The position numbers and the translations under genes were made by a program. Below are positions 17,572 to 26,566 of a stretch of 64,000 bases of DNA, piece after piece. Below the pieces are notes generated by a model. It worked only from the letters and a program-made list of their open reading frames with translations. It ran no database searches and was not told where the DNA came from. This stretch comes from an uncultured Hungatella sp. GTDB lineage: Bacteria > Bacillota > Clostridia > Lachnospirales > Lachnospiraceae. Location: assembly GCA_910585435.1 (NCBI GenBank), contig CAJUEJ010000026.1, positions 1 to 64,000 of the forward strand. Reading direction: 5' to 3'. The stretch's first letter is position 1. Every line of letters starts with the position of its first letter.

Positions 17572-18009
17572 ATGAGGCTTCTGCAGACAGTGGTCTTTTG
17601 CCTGTTCTGCGCATCTGGAATGTACCTGTGGTTCGGATGCAGAAAAACGGCGGCACAGACCCGGAAAAATAACCGGATACTCTGGCTAGATATGCTGAGA
17701 ACCCTGGCAGCCGGGGCCATGCGTATGGATCCCTGGCTAAAGCCCTTGAAACAGCTTCTGTCCCTGTGCAGCAGATACAGCTATTCTGTCCTTCTGATCC
17801 ACTGGTATGTACTGAATACATTTATCTACAGCGGCTGGCTGTCCTCCGGACTGTCCGCAAGCCTGCAGATCCTCCTGCCTATTCTGGCCTGCCTTGTGAT
17901 TTCTCTGTCCCTTTCGGTCATAACCGACCGTTTAGTAACAGATGTTGTGAAATCCATAGGGGGCAGGCTTTTACCTCACAGGGCATCAGGCAGCCCGCCC
18001 CCCAGATAG
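17572..18009 (+). pseudogene. Acyltransferase_3 family protein with a large in-frame internal deletion
   Basis: The 145-residue product joins two distant parts of an OafA-like membrane acyltransferase. Residues about 35-48 (NRILWLDMLRTLAAG) are the conserved N-terminal motif around transmembrane helix 1. The remainder (SRYSYSVLLIHWYVLN, then two hydrophobic helices) is the C-terminal end of such enzymes. About 200-250 residues containing the catalytic His and most helices are absent, yet the frame is intact. The join is close to residues 48-50. It is very unlikely to be active. Confidence 0.65.
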
Positions 18010-18021
18010 CAGTAAACGCCT

Positions 18022-18822
18022 TTAAAAGGCCTTCTCTCCGCTGCCTGTACAGCCGTGCTTATCTTCTCCACAGTGATGGCCCTCTCCGCAGTGATGGCCT
18101 TCCCCATGATGGCCATGATGTTCGCAATGAACCTCCGGATCAAACCCAAGGGTTCCCGCAAGCAGCGCATCCACCGCTTTGTCCGCACTGCCGGATACCC
18201 CGCCGTAAAGACGGATTCCCGCCTCTGCCAGAGCTGCCTGCGCACCTGCCCCGATCCCTCCGCAGATCAGCCCATCCACCTTCATTGCAGAAAGAAAGCC
18301 TGCCAGGGCTCCATGGCCGCTTCCCTGTGTATCTACAACCTGTGCACCTGCAACCTTGCCATCTGCGATGTCATAAACCTTAAACTGCTGTGTATGCCCA
18401 AAATGTGGGAATACGTTTCCATTTTCATAGGTAACCGCAATCTTCATAATCTTGTCATCCTTTCTTTCACCAGCTGTTTCTGCCACATTCTCTGCCCTGC
18501 TGCACGGTTTGCCGCAGCATTTTTTGGCGGAACCGTCGCAGAGCGTATAATTGCCTCCGGAAATATACAGAGTTTTTCCGTTGACAATACAGTCCGCAAT
18601 CTTTGTCCGGGCCCTCTCATATATCTCCGTGACCGTCGTACGGGAAATCCCCATCTGTCCGGCACACTGCTCATGAGTCCTTTTTTCATAGTCAATGACA
18701 CGGACCGCCTCAAATTCATCCACCGTCAGAAGAACCTGCTCCTGATTCTTCATCCCGCACGGGCCGAAGCTGTCATATTTTGGCTCAAAACAAATTCTTC
18801 TGCACCGGATTGGTCTTGCCAT
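18022..18822 (-). CDS. DUF134 DNA-binding protein fused to a dinitrogenase iron-molybdenum cofactor (NifX/NifB-like) domain
   Basis: A 266-residue fusion. Residues 1-105 are DUF134 (MARPIRCRRICFEPKYDSFG, HTH around MGISRTTVTEIYERARTKIA, Cys-rich end CCGKPC). Residues 126-228 are a NifX/NifB-C-type domain (MKIAVTYENGNVFPHFGHTQ). Residues 231-258 are a His/Gly/Cys-rich tail with two copies of GEGHHC-like sequence, likely to bind metal. In many anaerobes the two domains are separate neighbouring genes that handle iron-sulfur or metal cofactors. The start follows GGAGGCGGAGAGC. An internal ATG at residue 126, with AAAGGA upstream, could also produce the second domain alone. Confidence 0.85.
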   Translation of the reverse strand: MARPIRCRRICFEPKYDSFGPCGMKNQEQVLLTVDEFEAVRVIDYEKRTHEQCAGQMGISRTTVTEIYERARTKIADCIVNGKTLYISGGNYTLCDGSAKKCCGKPCSRAENVAETAGERKDDKIMKIAVTYENGNVFPHFGHTQQFKVYDIADGKVAGAQVVDTQGSGHGALAGFLSAMKVDGLICGGIGAGAQAALAEAGIRLYGGVSGSADKAVDALLAGTLGFDPEVHCEHHGHHGEGHHCGEGHHCGEDKHGCTGSGEKAF

Positions 18823-18936
18823 GCTCTCCGCCTCCGTTTCCGACATATGACGATAATATAATACAACAAAAAGGCACAAAATGCAAGAGAAGAATCAAAA
18901 TGCTTCCTGTTGTGAAGCTTACATGTGAACGAACAT

Positions 18937-20283
18937 TCACAGTTTCTCCCCATTTATCACCACATCCTCACAGTGTTCCACATTATAATCCGTCTCCACA
19001 TACGCCTTCACCGGCTCTTCGATGACATAGGACAGATTGTGGAACCGGACATTGTCCGCATACCGTGCATAAACCACTGCCATGGGCCCCTTTACCATCG
19101 GATGCTCACAGGCAGGACGAAGGTCATGGATGTCCTTAGGCCAGTCCGTCTTCTTTATCATCCGCACCCTTATGTTCTCAAAGGTAATATTCTCTATATT
19201 GTGGCCTTTCTCCCTGTGTTCATCCCCATAAAGCATGATTCCGTTTTCTGAAACGCAGTTGATGTTCTGGAAGGTGACATTTTTCACATATCCCAGGTTG
19301 GTATCCTCTCTCCGCTTCACCGCTGTGATGCAGACAGGCTCCGCAGATCCCCACCAGTGTTCCTTGGAGAACATTCTTGTCTCAATATTCAGGTTGGAAA
19401 ACAGCACATTTTCAATACAGCCCTGATCCCGCATCTGCATGGAAATTCCCCGGTTGGTGTGATGAATATTGCAGTTTTGTACCGTAATATTCCTGAAAGG
19501 AGCCGCGCTTTCCGTCCCGAATTTGATGGCCGCGCTGGTGGAAATCAGGGTACAGTTGGTGACACAGATATTCTCACAGCTGCCGTATTCCATAGCCCCT
19601 TCCGTATTCTTAAACACAATACAGTCATCTGCAGACTCAATATGGCAGTTGGAAATCCTTACGTTCTTACAGTGATCCGGATCAATCCCGTCGCCGTTGG
19701 CCAGCTTTAAATTGTTGAGAATCCGGATACCGTCAATCAGCACATCCTCGCACCCTACCAGATGGGTGGTCCAGAATGCGCTGTGGGTCAGAGTCACCTG
19801 AAGGATGCTCAGATGCTCCACATGCTCTAAAAATAAAAGAGGCATTCTGGGATAAAATTTCCCGTCGATATGCCATGGAGAAACCTTCCCGTAGAAAATC
19901 TCCTCATTCCCATCAATGGAACCAAACCCTGTAATCTTCACATCGTGGCAGTCCTTGGCATAAAGAAAATACAGCGCCGGTTTTCCCGTATAATCACAGT
20001 TTTCATAGGTTGGAACATCCAGCCCCGCATCATAATTCATGGGAACATGAAACAGGTTAAAATCCTCCATATGGTCGCTGGCCTTTAACACCGCACCGTT
20101 CTCCAGATGCAGCTCCACAAAAGATTTCAGCACAATGGTGCCGGAACGGTACGTCCTTCCTCCCGGAATCAGCACCTGCCCTCCCCTGCTCTCTGCACAG
20201 GCATCCACCGCTGCCTGAATCGCCCTGCCGTCATTGGTAACACCGTCTCCCACTGCACCGAAGTCCATTACATTAAAAATCAT
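18937..20283 (-). CDS. Glycoside hydrolase family 28 (polygalacturonase-like)
   Basis: A 448-residue right-handed beta-helix enzyme. It opens with the family start FNVMDFGAVGDGVTNDGRAI. Catalytic acids are visible in GDGIDPDHC and ADDCIVFK. The usual GHG is replaced by the KFGTES region, as in many exo-type or rhamnogalacturonan-acting GH28 members. No signal peptide is present, so it acts in the cytoplasm on imported pectic oligosaccharides. The start ATG follows GGAGGGATAGGAT. No pectin transporter is adjacent. Confidence 0.88.
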   Translation of the reverse strand: MIFNVMDFGAVGDGVTNDGRAIQAAVDACAESRGGQVLIPGGRTYRSGTIVLKSFVELHLENGAVLKASDHMEDFNLFHVPMNYDAGLDVPTYENCDYTGKPALYFLYAKDCHDVKITGFGSIDGNEEIFYGKVSPWHIDGKFYPRMPLLFLEHVEHLSILQVTLTHSAFWTTHLVGCEDVLIDGIRILNNLKLANGDGIDPDHCKNVRISNCHIESADDCIVFKNTEGAMEYGSCENICVTNCTLISTSAAIKFGTESAAPFRNITVQNCNIHHTNRGISMQMRDQGCIENVLFSNLNIETRMFSKEHWWGSAEPVCITAVKRREDTNLGYVKNVTFQNINCVSENGIMLYGDEHREKGHNIENITFENIRVRMIKKTDWPKDIHDLRPACEHPMVKGPMAVVYARYADNVRFHNLSYVIEEPVKAYVETDYNVEHCEDVVINGEKL

Positions 20284-20415
20284 ATCCTATCCCTCCACAC
20301 TGCTTTTTTGCATCCGTATTTTAAACTAAATATAGCAAATTATCCGGGGCAGTTCAACATGAACCGAATATTTTTGCTCCCGGTATACCCCAAAACAGAA
20401 AACTGCAAAAATCAA

Positions 20416-20444
20416 TAGTTTTTATCCATAGATTGTGATACACT
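20416..20444 (+). promoter_or_regulatory. Possible promoter of the toxin-antitoxin operon
   Basis: A weak TAGTTT (20416-20421) and TACACT (20439-20444) are 17 nt apart, about 35 nt before the antitoxin start. Confidence 0.35.
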
Positions 20445-20478
20445 AGTAAGAGCAAATACTGCAGCAGGAGGAGATACG

Positions 20479-20733
20479 ATGTGCCAAATTGCCATTAACA
20501 TACCTAATGAAGTCTTGTTTGATACTAAAATGAATCAGGAGGAAGCAAATCGGTTTGCGCGGTGTGCAGTGGCGCTGGGATATTATACCCAGCGCAAAGT
20601 GTCTATCGGATACTGCGCCCAAATAGCGGGAATGACTAAAGAAGAATTTATAAAATATTTAGGGAGAAATCATATCTCTATTTTTCACTTTGACAGCAAG
20701 GAGGAATTTCTGGAGGAATTAAATAATGCGTAA
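20479..20733 (+). CDS. UPF0175-family antitoxin
   Basis: An 84-residue protein with a UPF0175 core: an N-terminal strand (CQIAINIPNEVLFD), a helical ARCAVALGYYTQRKVSIGYC segment and an HTH-like end (AGMTKEEFIKYLGRNHISIF). UPF0175 proteins are antitoxins of the PhdYeFM/ParD-like class, usually paired with DUF3368 PIN toxins, exactly as here. The start follows AGGAGGAGATACG. It overlaps the toxin gene by eight bases. A truncated near-copy of this gene lies at 27526. Confidence 0.85.
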   Translation: MCQIAINIPNEVLFDTKMNQEEANRFARCAVALGYYTQRKVSIGYCAQIAGMTKEEFIKYLGRNHISIFHFDSKEEFLEELNNA

Positions 20734-21232
20734 GGTAATCGTCAATTCCACACCGCTTATCGTACTTTTCGGAATTGGATATTTGGATATTTTACAGAAA
20801 CTATATCAGGAAATTATTATTCCTTCTGCCGTATATCAGGAGGTTACAGCAGTGGATGATCATACCTGTATCCAAGCTATGACTGAAAACACGTGGATCC
20901 ATGTGGAATCGATTCAAGATGATACAGAAAAGAAAATGTATAAGGCCAAATTGCATGCTGGAGAAGTAGAAGTCATGATCCTTGCGCAAGAGCAAAAAGC
21001 CGATTTGGTTATTATAGATGATGATGCGGCAAAGAAAACCGCAAAATATCTTGGGCTTACAGTTACCGGCACATTAGGAGTTCTACTAAAAGCCAAGCAT
21101 CAAGGAATTATTGAATCTGTTCGTCCATTAATGACACAGATGAAGCGAAATGGATTTTATATCAACTCTCAGCTGGAATCTATGGTTCTGGAACAAGCAG
21201 GAGAAAATACACCCCATAAGGAGCATCCATGA
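20726..21232 (+). CDS. DUF3368 PIN-domain toxin
   Basis: A 168-residue PIN-like ribonuclease of the DUF3368 family. Conserved acidic and polar residues are in VNSTPLIVLFGIG, HAGEVEVMILAQ and VIIDDDAAKKTA, forming the metal-binding site. With the UPF0175 gene it forms a type II toxin-antitoxin pair with overlapping reading frames. The stop overlaps the next GNAT start (ATGA), so a third gene is translationally coupled to the module. Confidence 0.85.
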   Translation: MRKVIVNSTPLIVLFGIGYLDILQKLYQEIIIPSAVYQEVTAVDDHTCIQAMTENTWIHVESIQDDTEKKMYKAKLHAGEVEVMILAQEQKADLVIIDDDAAKKTAKYLGLTVTGTLGVLLKAKHQGIIESVRPLMTQMKRNGFYINSQLESMVLEQAGENTPHKEHP

Positions 21233-21774
21233 AATACAACAAAACAATCACATTAAAAAACGGCATGGAATGCTGTTTGAGAAACGGAACAGAAAAAGAC
21301 GGCCAGGCTGTATTCGAAAACTTTAACCTGACCCACGGACAGACCGATTTTCTGCTTTCCTACCCTGACGAGAACAGCTTCGACGCTGCCCAGGAAGGCC
21401 GGTTCCTGGAAGAAAAATCTGCAAGTAAAAACGAAGCTGAGATACTTGCCCTGGTTGACGGCAGGGTTGTGGGAACCGCCGGAATCGAAGCCGTCGGCAA
21501 AAAACACAAGGTATGCCACCGTGCCGAACTTGGCATCGGCATCGCCAGAGAATTCTGGGGTGTGGGAATCGGCCAGGCGTTACTGGCTGCATGTATAGAA
21601 TGTGCCAGAGAAGCCGGCTATGTCCAGCTTGAGCTTAACGTGGTTTCTGAAAATGAAAGAGCCATATCCATGTATAAAAAAGCAGGATTTGTTGAATATG
21701 GCAGAAATCCCAAAGGCTTTCGCTCCCGCATATCCGGATTCCAGGAAGTTATCTACATGAGACTGGAATTGTAA
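21229..21774 (+). CDS. GNAT family N-acetyltransferase
   Basis: A 181-residue GNAT enzyme. The acetyl-CoA motif is in LGIGIAREFWGVGIGQALLA and motif B in VVSENERAISMYKKAGFVEY. It belongs to the large group of ribosomal-protein or small-molecule acetyltransferases; the substrate is unknown. The start overlaps the DUF3368 stop and is preceded by AAGGAGCATCC. Coupling to a toxin-antitoxin pair is unusual but may be incidental. Confidence 0.85.
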   Translation: MKYNKTITLKNGMECCLRNGTEKDGQAVFENFNLTHGQTDFLLSYPDENSFDAAQEGRFLEEKSASKNEAEILALVDGRVVGTAGIEAVGKKHKVCHRAELGIGIAREFWGVGIGQALLAACIECAREAGYVQLELNVVSENERAISMYKKAGFVEYGRNPKGFRSRISGFQEVIYMRLEL

Positions 21775-21809
21775 TGGGAATTATACAACTACAACTTAGG
21801 AGACTGTCT

Positions 21810-22580
21810 ATGAACGACGAAATCACAAATGATATGGGGCGTATCCGCCCCCAATCCGGCGGCGCACAGAGCTTAGGTTATCTGTCTTCTGACCGCCCAA
21901 GGTCAAAAAAACGAAATTACGGCCGGAATTCCTCATCCAAAACTCCCCTTGTGGTCTTAGGGGTTGTTGCAGCGTTAATCCTCGGCTGCCTGGCCGGCCT
22001 GGGAACCGGCTACTGGCTGTGGGGATATGAAAAGCCCTACACCGTAGACTTAAAGTCCATCCAGGCGCCGGACTGGATTGAACAGAAATTCATACGGAAA
22101 AATATTTTTTCCCGCCCTGACGTGACCATGAAACGAGTCAATAACATCGTCATCCATTATGTGGGAAATCCCGGCACCAGCGCAGAGGCCAACCGCCTGT
22201 ACTTTGACAGCCTTGCCGACCAGGATCCCCAGAAATCAGGCAGCTCCTCCAGCTGCCACTTCATCGTAGGGCTGGAGGGAGAGATTCTCCAGTGCATTCC
22301 GGTCAGCGAGATCGCCTATGCCAATGCGCCCCGCAATCTTGACACCGTTGCCGTGGAGACCTGCCATCCGGACGAAAGCGGCAAATACAACGAAGCCACC
22401 TATGATTCCCTGGTAAAGCTGACTGCATGGCTGTGCAAAGAGCTGGAGCTGACCTCCGACGATGTAATCCGACATTACGATGTCAACGAAAAAGGCTGCC
22501 CCAGATATTTTGTGGAACATGAAGATGAGTGGAAGCAGTTTAAGAAAGACGTGAAGAAGGCTTTAAAAGAATTAAAATGA
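21810..22580 (+). CDS. Membrane-anchored N-acetylmuramoyl-L-alanine amidase (amidase_2)
   Basis: A 256-residue protein with a polar cytoplasmic N-terminus, one membrane helix (about residues 44-70, VLGVVAALILGCLAGLGTGY) and an extracellular amidase_2 domain. Zinc ligands are suggested by VIHYVG, RHYDV and CPRYF. It cleaves the amide between muramic acid and the stem peptide. The ATG at 21810 follows AGGAGACTGTCT; an upstream in-frame ATG at 21774 overlaps the GNAT stop and lacks a site. A hairpin follows the stop. Confidence 0.88.
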   Translation: MNDEITNDMGRIRPQSGGAQSLGYLSSDRPRSKKRNYGRNSSSKTPLVVLGVVAALILGCLAGLGTGYWLWGYEKPYTVDLKSIQAPDWIEQKFIRKNIFSRPDVTMKRVNNIVIHYVGNPGTSAEANRLYFDSLADQDPQKSGSSSSCHFIVGLEGEILQCIPVSEIAYANAPRNLDTVAVETCHPDESGKYNEATYDSLVKLTAWLCKELELTSDDVIRHYDVNEKGCPRYFVEHEDEWKQFKKDVKKALKELK

Positions 22581-22588
22581 TACCAAAC

Positions 22589-22622
22589 GGCCGGGAAGCT
22601 GTTCAATCAAAAGCTCCCGGCC
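22589..22622. terminator. Hairpin between convergent genes
   Basis: GGCCGGGAAGCT (22589-22600) pairs with AGCTCCCGGCC (22612-22622), with one bulged base. The T-tract is weak (CCATTT). It lies between the amidase and the sugar permease gene. Confidence 0.6.
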
Positions 22623-22650
22623 ATTTACAAAAGCAGGAACGATGCTGTAT

Positions 22651-23496
22651 CTACCCCTTTATACCTGTTGTAGATATCCCCTGTACATAATATTTCTGCA
22701 GGAACAAAAATAAAATTATCATAGGAATTGCCGAGATAGTCAGTGAAGCCATAATAGGACCATAATTAATAGGCTTCAATCCAAAAAATGTCTGAATCCC
22801 CAGCTGAATGGTCCGTTTACTCTCCCCAGTCACCGCCAGCATGGGCCACATAAAATCATTCCAGTGAGACACATAGTCCAGGATAAACACCGTTGCATAG
22901 ACATTTCCTGAAATAGGCGCCACAACCTTTGTAAAAATCCCAAAGGGAGAGCAGCCGTCAATCTTCGCCGCTTCAATCAGTTCATCCGGAATATCAAGGA
23001 AGAATTGGCGGAACATATATATACTGAAGCATTTTGCCACAAAGGGCACAATGAGAGCCGGCCACTGGTTAATCCATCCAAAACTGCTGACCAGTTTATA
23101 GAGAGGAAGCATAACCGCCTCATTTGGCAGTACCATCAGACTGATCACCAGTGAAAGAAGAAATTCTTTCCCCATAAAATCAAATTTTGCCAGTGCATAT
23201 CCGCATAGTGAATTTACAGCCAGATCAAGCACTACAATAACCGTTACGTAAAAAAGGCTGTTTGTAATATAGCGCATCATAGGCACTCTTTGAAAAACCT
23301 CTGCAAAATTATGAAAAGAAGCATCCCAGGGAATAAATGTTTTTATGCTGTTCAGCTGTGAAAAAATCTGTCCCTCCGGCTTAAATGCCGATGCAATCAT
23401 CCAAAGCAGCGGAGAAACAAAGATAAGTGCGATTGCTGTATTGCCCATATAAAACAATACTTTAAATGCCCGTCTTCTTGCCTGCACAGATTTCAT
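22651..23496 (-). CDS. Carbohydrate ABC transporter permease (MalG type)
   Basis: A 281-residue inner-membrane permease with six predicted helices. The EAA loop is DELIEAAKIDGCSPFGIFTK, the coupling helix that contacts an ATPase shared with other CUT1 transporters (not encoded here). It is the last gene of the operon GH32-binding protein-MalF-MalG. It starts 13 bases after the MalF gene. Given the GH32 relic upstream, a fructan or sucrose-type oligosaccharide is the likely substrate; this is inference. Confidence 0.9.
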   Translation of the reverse strand: MKSVQARRRAFKVLFYMGNTAIALIFVSPLLWMIASAFKPEGQIFSQLNSIKTFIPWDASFHNFAEVFQRVPMMRYITNSLFYVTVIVVLDLAVNSLCGYALAKFDFMGKEFLLSLVISLMVLPNEAVMLPLYKLVSSFGWINQWPALIVPFVAKCFSIYMFRQFFLDIPDELIEAAKIDGCSPFGIFTKVVAPISGNVYATVFILDYVSHWNDFMWPMLAVTGESKRTIQLGIQTFFGLKPINYGPIMASLTISAIPMIILFLFLQKYYVQGISTTGIKG

Positions 23497-23509
23497 AGAT
23501 TCCCCTCCC

Positions 23510-24397
23510 TTAGTTTGCCTTGATGATACGTTTCAGTAAAAATGACATGGTTACAACAATCAGGAAAAACACAGCTGCTACCGCACATGCATACCCAAAA
23601 TTTCTGGATTGGAAGCCTTGCTGGTAAATATAGTACACAAACGTCCTTGTTGCATTCTGCGGCCCTCCCTGAGTCATCACATAAGGCTGGGTAAAGAGTT
23701 TCATAGCCTGAATAGTGGTTATCATGATCACATATTTTATTATATTTTTCAGCCCTGGCAATGTGATGTAAAAAAACTGCTGAAGCTTCCCGGCGCCGTC
23801 AATGGATGCTGCCTCATATTGATCCTGCGGTATCCCCTGAAGGCCTGCTACAAAAATCATCATCTGATAGCCTGCCGCCTGCCACCCTGACATAAACACA
23901 ATCGAATTCATCGCTCTCTTCGGGCTTGTCAAAAAAGCAGCAGGACCGATTCCAAAACTGGTAAGAAACGCATTGATAAGCCCCTGGTTCGGATTGGGGT
24001 TATAGAGAACCGACCACAAAATGGCAATGACCACCATGGAAGTCACCATCGGACTGAAATACGCTGCTCTGAAAACAGATGCCCCCTTAAGCTTTACATT
24101 GGTTAACAGGGCCAGCGCCAGAAGGCACTGGTACGGCACTACAAAGACGGTAAAATGGATGATATTCCTCAATGCTTTTCTAAAATTCTCATCATGAATC
24201 AGTTCACGAAAGTTCTCCAATGCCACAAATGAGATTTTGTCCGGCCTCATAATATTGTAGTCTGTCAAAGAATAACCGATTGTAGAAAATGCCGGAAGGA
24301 TTAAGAAGGTAAACAATAGCAGCACTGCCGGCAGTACAAACGCATAGGCCGCCTGTTGCTGCTGTTTTCTATGGCTTTGATTATATAAGCGCTTCAT
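23510..24397 (-). CDS. Carbohydrate ABC transporter permease (MalF type)
   Basis: A 295-residue permease partner of the gene downstream. The EAA loop appears as DQYEAASIDGAGKLQQFFYI, followed by ITLPGLKNI. It has six predicted helices and begins with a basic, Gln-rich cytosolic segment (HRKQQQQ). The start follows AGGAGGGC; two consecutive ATGs (24400 and 24397) are both possible. The coding region is intact. Confidence 0.9.
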   Translation of the reverse strand: MKRLYNQSHRKQQQQAAYAFVLPAVLLLFTFLILPAFSTIGYSLTDYNIMRPDKISFVALENFRELIHDENFRKALRNIIHFTVFVVPYQCLLALALLTNVKLKGASVFRAAYFSPMVTSMVVIAILWSVLYNPNPNQGLINAFLTSFGIGPAAFLTSPKRAMNSIVFMSGWQAAGYQMMIFVAGLQGIPQDQYEAASIDGAGKLQQFFYITLPGLKNIIKYVIMITTIQAMKLFTQPYVMTQGGPQNATRTFVYYIYQQGFQSRNFGYACAVAAVFFLIVVTMSFLLKRIIKAN

Positions 24398-24426
24398 CAT
24401 ATGCCCTCCTGTCTGATTCATGGATC

Positions 24427-25734
24427 CTACTGTGCATAGTTTTTCTCAAAATCTTTGTCAAATGCTTCCGCCGCTTTGTCTAAGGATTCCCTGACATCTG
24501 CCCCTGTAAAAATATTCATCATCGCCTCGGATATCTGGGGAGACAATACCGTATAAGAAGGGGTTCTGGGCCTTGCATGTCCGGTATTCAAAAGCTGCTC
24601 TTTGAAAATAGCCATAGGCATCTCATCATACTGAGACAGTACATCATAGCTTGATTTTCTTGCCGGAGGCTTTCCCTGAGCATCCGCATAGGAAGCTGCA
24701 TTCTCCTTCGATGTCAGGAAATTAAGGGCTGCAGCCGCTGCCTCCGGATCCTGAGAGTCTACGGTAATCGTCATGGTCCAGTCACCTGTAGGCGAGGATG
24801 ACGTTCCGTCGTCTGCTACCGGAAAATATGTTACTCCCCAGTTAAGATCCGGATATTCATTATTCAGCGTCTTAACCTCCCAGCAGCCGGTCAGTGCAGT
24901 CGCCGCTTTCCCATTGTGGAACTCCTTGGGAATCGGTTCGATGTTTGCCAGGCCGTCCTGAATCAATGAGTTTAAGAAATCGGCTGCCTCTATGCCCTTT
25001 TCACTGTTTAGATATCCGTCTGCCTTGCTTCCCTCCGGATTTGTAAAATCCGTCCCGTTGGAAATCCAGAACTGTTCCATAACATAAGGGATTCCTTCTC
25101 CCTTATCCATAATGATATTGGTTCCTGCCACACTGTCTGTCGTCAATTTCTTTGCTGCCTCATAGAATTCCGACCATGTCCAGGCGTCCTCCAGCTTATC
25201 CGGCACCTGAATCTGAGCTGCCTCTACCATGTCCTTATTGTAAAACAGCGCAACCGATGACTCTGTGTTGCTCATGGCGTAGAGACTTCCGTTATATGTA
25301 TTCTGTTCCAGGGATGAGGCCACCAGGTCATCTTTGTCCTCCTGGGCCACATAGCTGTCAAGGGGAATGATAATCCCGTTTGCCGCGTAGCTGGCCACAT
25401 TCGGCCCGTCCAGCATTAAAATGTCAGGAAGGTCATGAGATGTGATAGCCGAATTGATTTTATCTTCATAAGCATACGAGTTGGACCGCACAATGGATTC
25501 TCTGGACAGCTCATACTGCCCTGCATACTGTTCATTAAATGCATTGATAGTCTCTGTCCACCAGGTTTCTACCGCCGGTTCTGAAGACGGCCCCCACAAT
25601 ACAATCTGTTTCACTTCCCCTTCTGTTTTACTGCCGCCTGACGTGTCAGCAGCTCCTGTTCCTCCGCTGCTGCTGCAGGCTGTCATGGAGATTGCCGCCA
25701 GTACTGCCAAACCTGTTCCAATTTGTCTTTTCAT
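24427..25734 (-). CDS. Sugar ABC transporter substrate-binding lipoprotein
   Basis: A 435-residue CUT1-family binding protein. A lipoprotein signal is clear: MKRQIGTGLAVLAAISMTAC, with the lipidated Cys at residue 20, followed by a Ser/Gly-rich linker. Typical segments include NAFNEQYAGQYEL, AVALFYNKDMVEAAQI and the late GDWTMTITVDS. It has its own ribosome binding site (AAAGGAG) directly after the GH32 relic. Because the 5' end of the operon is lost, its present promoter is unclear. Confidence 0.92.
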   Translation of the reverse strand: MKRQIGTGLAVLAAISMTACSSSGGTGAADTSGGSKTEGEVKQIVLWGPSSEPAVETWWTETINAFNEQYAGQYELSRESIVRSNSYAYEDKINSAITSHDLPDILMLDGPNVASYAANGIIIPLDSYVAQEDKDDLVASSLEQNTYNGSLYAMSNTESSVALFYNKDMVEAAQIQVPDKLEDAWTWSEFYEAAKKLTTDSVAGTNIIMDKGEGIPYVMEQFWISNGTDFTNPEGSKADGYLNSEKGIEAADFLNSLIQDGLANIEPIPKEFHNGKAATALTGCWEVKTLNNEYPDLNWGVTYFPVADDGTSSSPTGDWTMTITVDSQDPEAAAAALNFLTSKENAASYADAQGKPPARKSSYDVLSQYDEMPMAIFKEQLLNTGHARPRTPSYTVLSPQISEAMMNIFTGADVRESLDKAAEAFDKDFEKNYAQ

Positions 25735-25750
25735 AACACGTTCTCCTTTT

Positions 25751-26566
25751 TTATTTTTTTATCGCCCAGACAGATTCCATTTTGTAGACCTCGACAGACT
25801 TCACCTCATTTACTTCTTCAAAGTCTGTCTGGAATATGGTATCCGTCCGGTCACAGCAGAATATTTTTGTTCCTGCTGCCTGTCCCTGATTCACAAACAC
25901 CTCCACTACACGGCGGTCCATAAAAATTTCAATCTCCCAGGGCCGTATCTCCACAGAGAAGCCAATATCTTCTGTCTTTGTCCCCTCTGTAAAAATCCTG
26001 ACAGAAAAACCATCTGACAGCAGCCACAGCCGGCTGTCCTTCCCCTTGGCCAGAAGGATCCGAAACTTTAAGCTTCCCTGCTCCTTCAGCACCACCTTCG
26101 CATAGTAGCTGTTTCCTCCGCCTGGAATGTGAATAGAAAGATTTGCTTCTGTCTCTTTTCCCAGGCACTCTCTTTTTTGAGTGTAAATTTGTGGAACCGG
26201 TTCTATATTGAGCATACCCTTTTTATGGACAATAGTCTGGGAATCGCTATGCTGCCCACAGGACCGTCTTCCACCGGCTCATATTCATTATAAAAATCTG
26301 AAATCCAGCCGACTGCAATCCGCTTTCCATCCTTTTCAAAGGTTTGAACCGCATAAAAATTACTTCCGAAATCAAACCATCCCTCTTGCTGCACAACCAT
26401 ACGGTCCTTTTCCAGCCTGCCAGTATAATACCGGGTCATCTGGTACCTTCCATTACAGTCCCTGTGCTTCATCCAGGCTCCCAGCGCTACAAAACAGCCG
26501 TCCAGGAAAAATGCGTCCGGACATTCGATTGTAAATATCCCCGGGGTCTCCTCCAGCAAATGAAAC
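25751..26566 (-). pseudogene. Glycoside hydrolase family 32, 5'-truncated and frameshifted
   Basis: Only the C-terminal half of a GH32 (sucrose/fructan hydrolase) remains. The first piece contains the ECPD acid/base motif (FTIECPDAFFLDG) and GWISDFYNE. The second begins after a frameshift and holds the beta-sandwich domain (WEIEIFMDRRVVEVFVNQ). The N-terminal propeller blades with WMNDPN are missing. The frameshift is at the run of five T at 26220-26224; one additional base would restore SIKKGMLNIEPV. At about 26560 the sequence switches directly to the divergent LacI gene. Confidence 0.85.
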
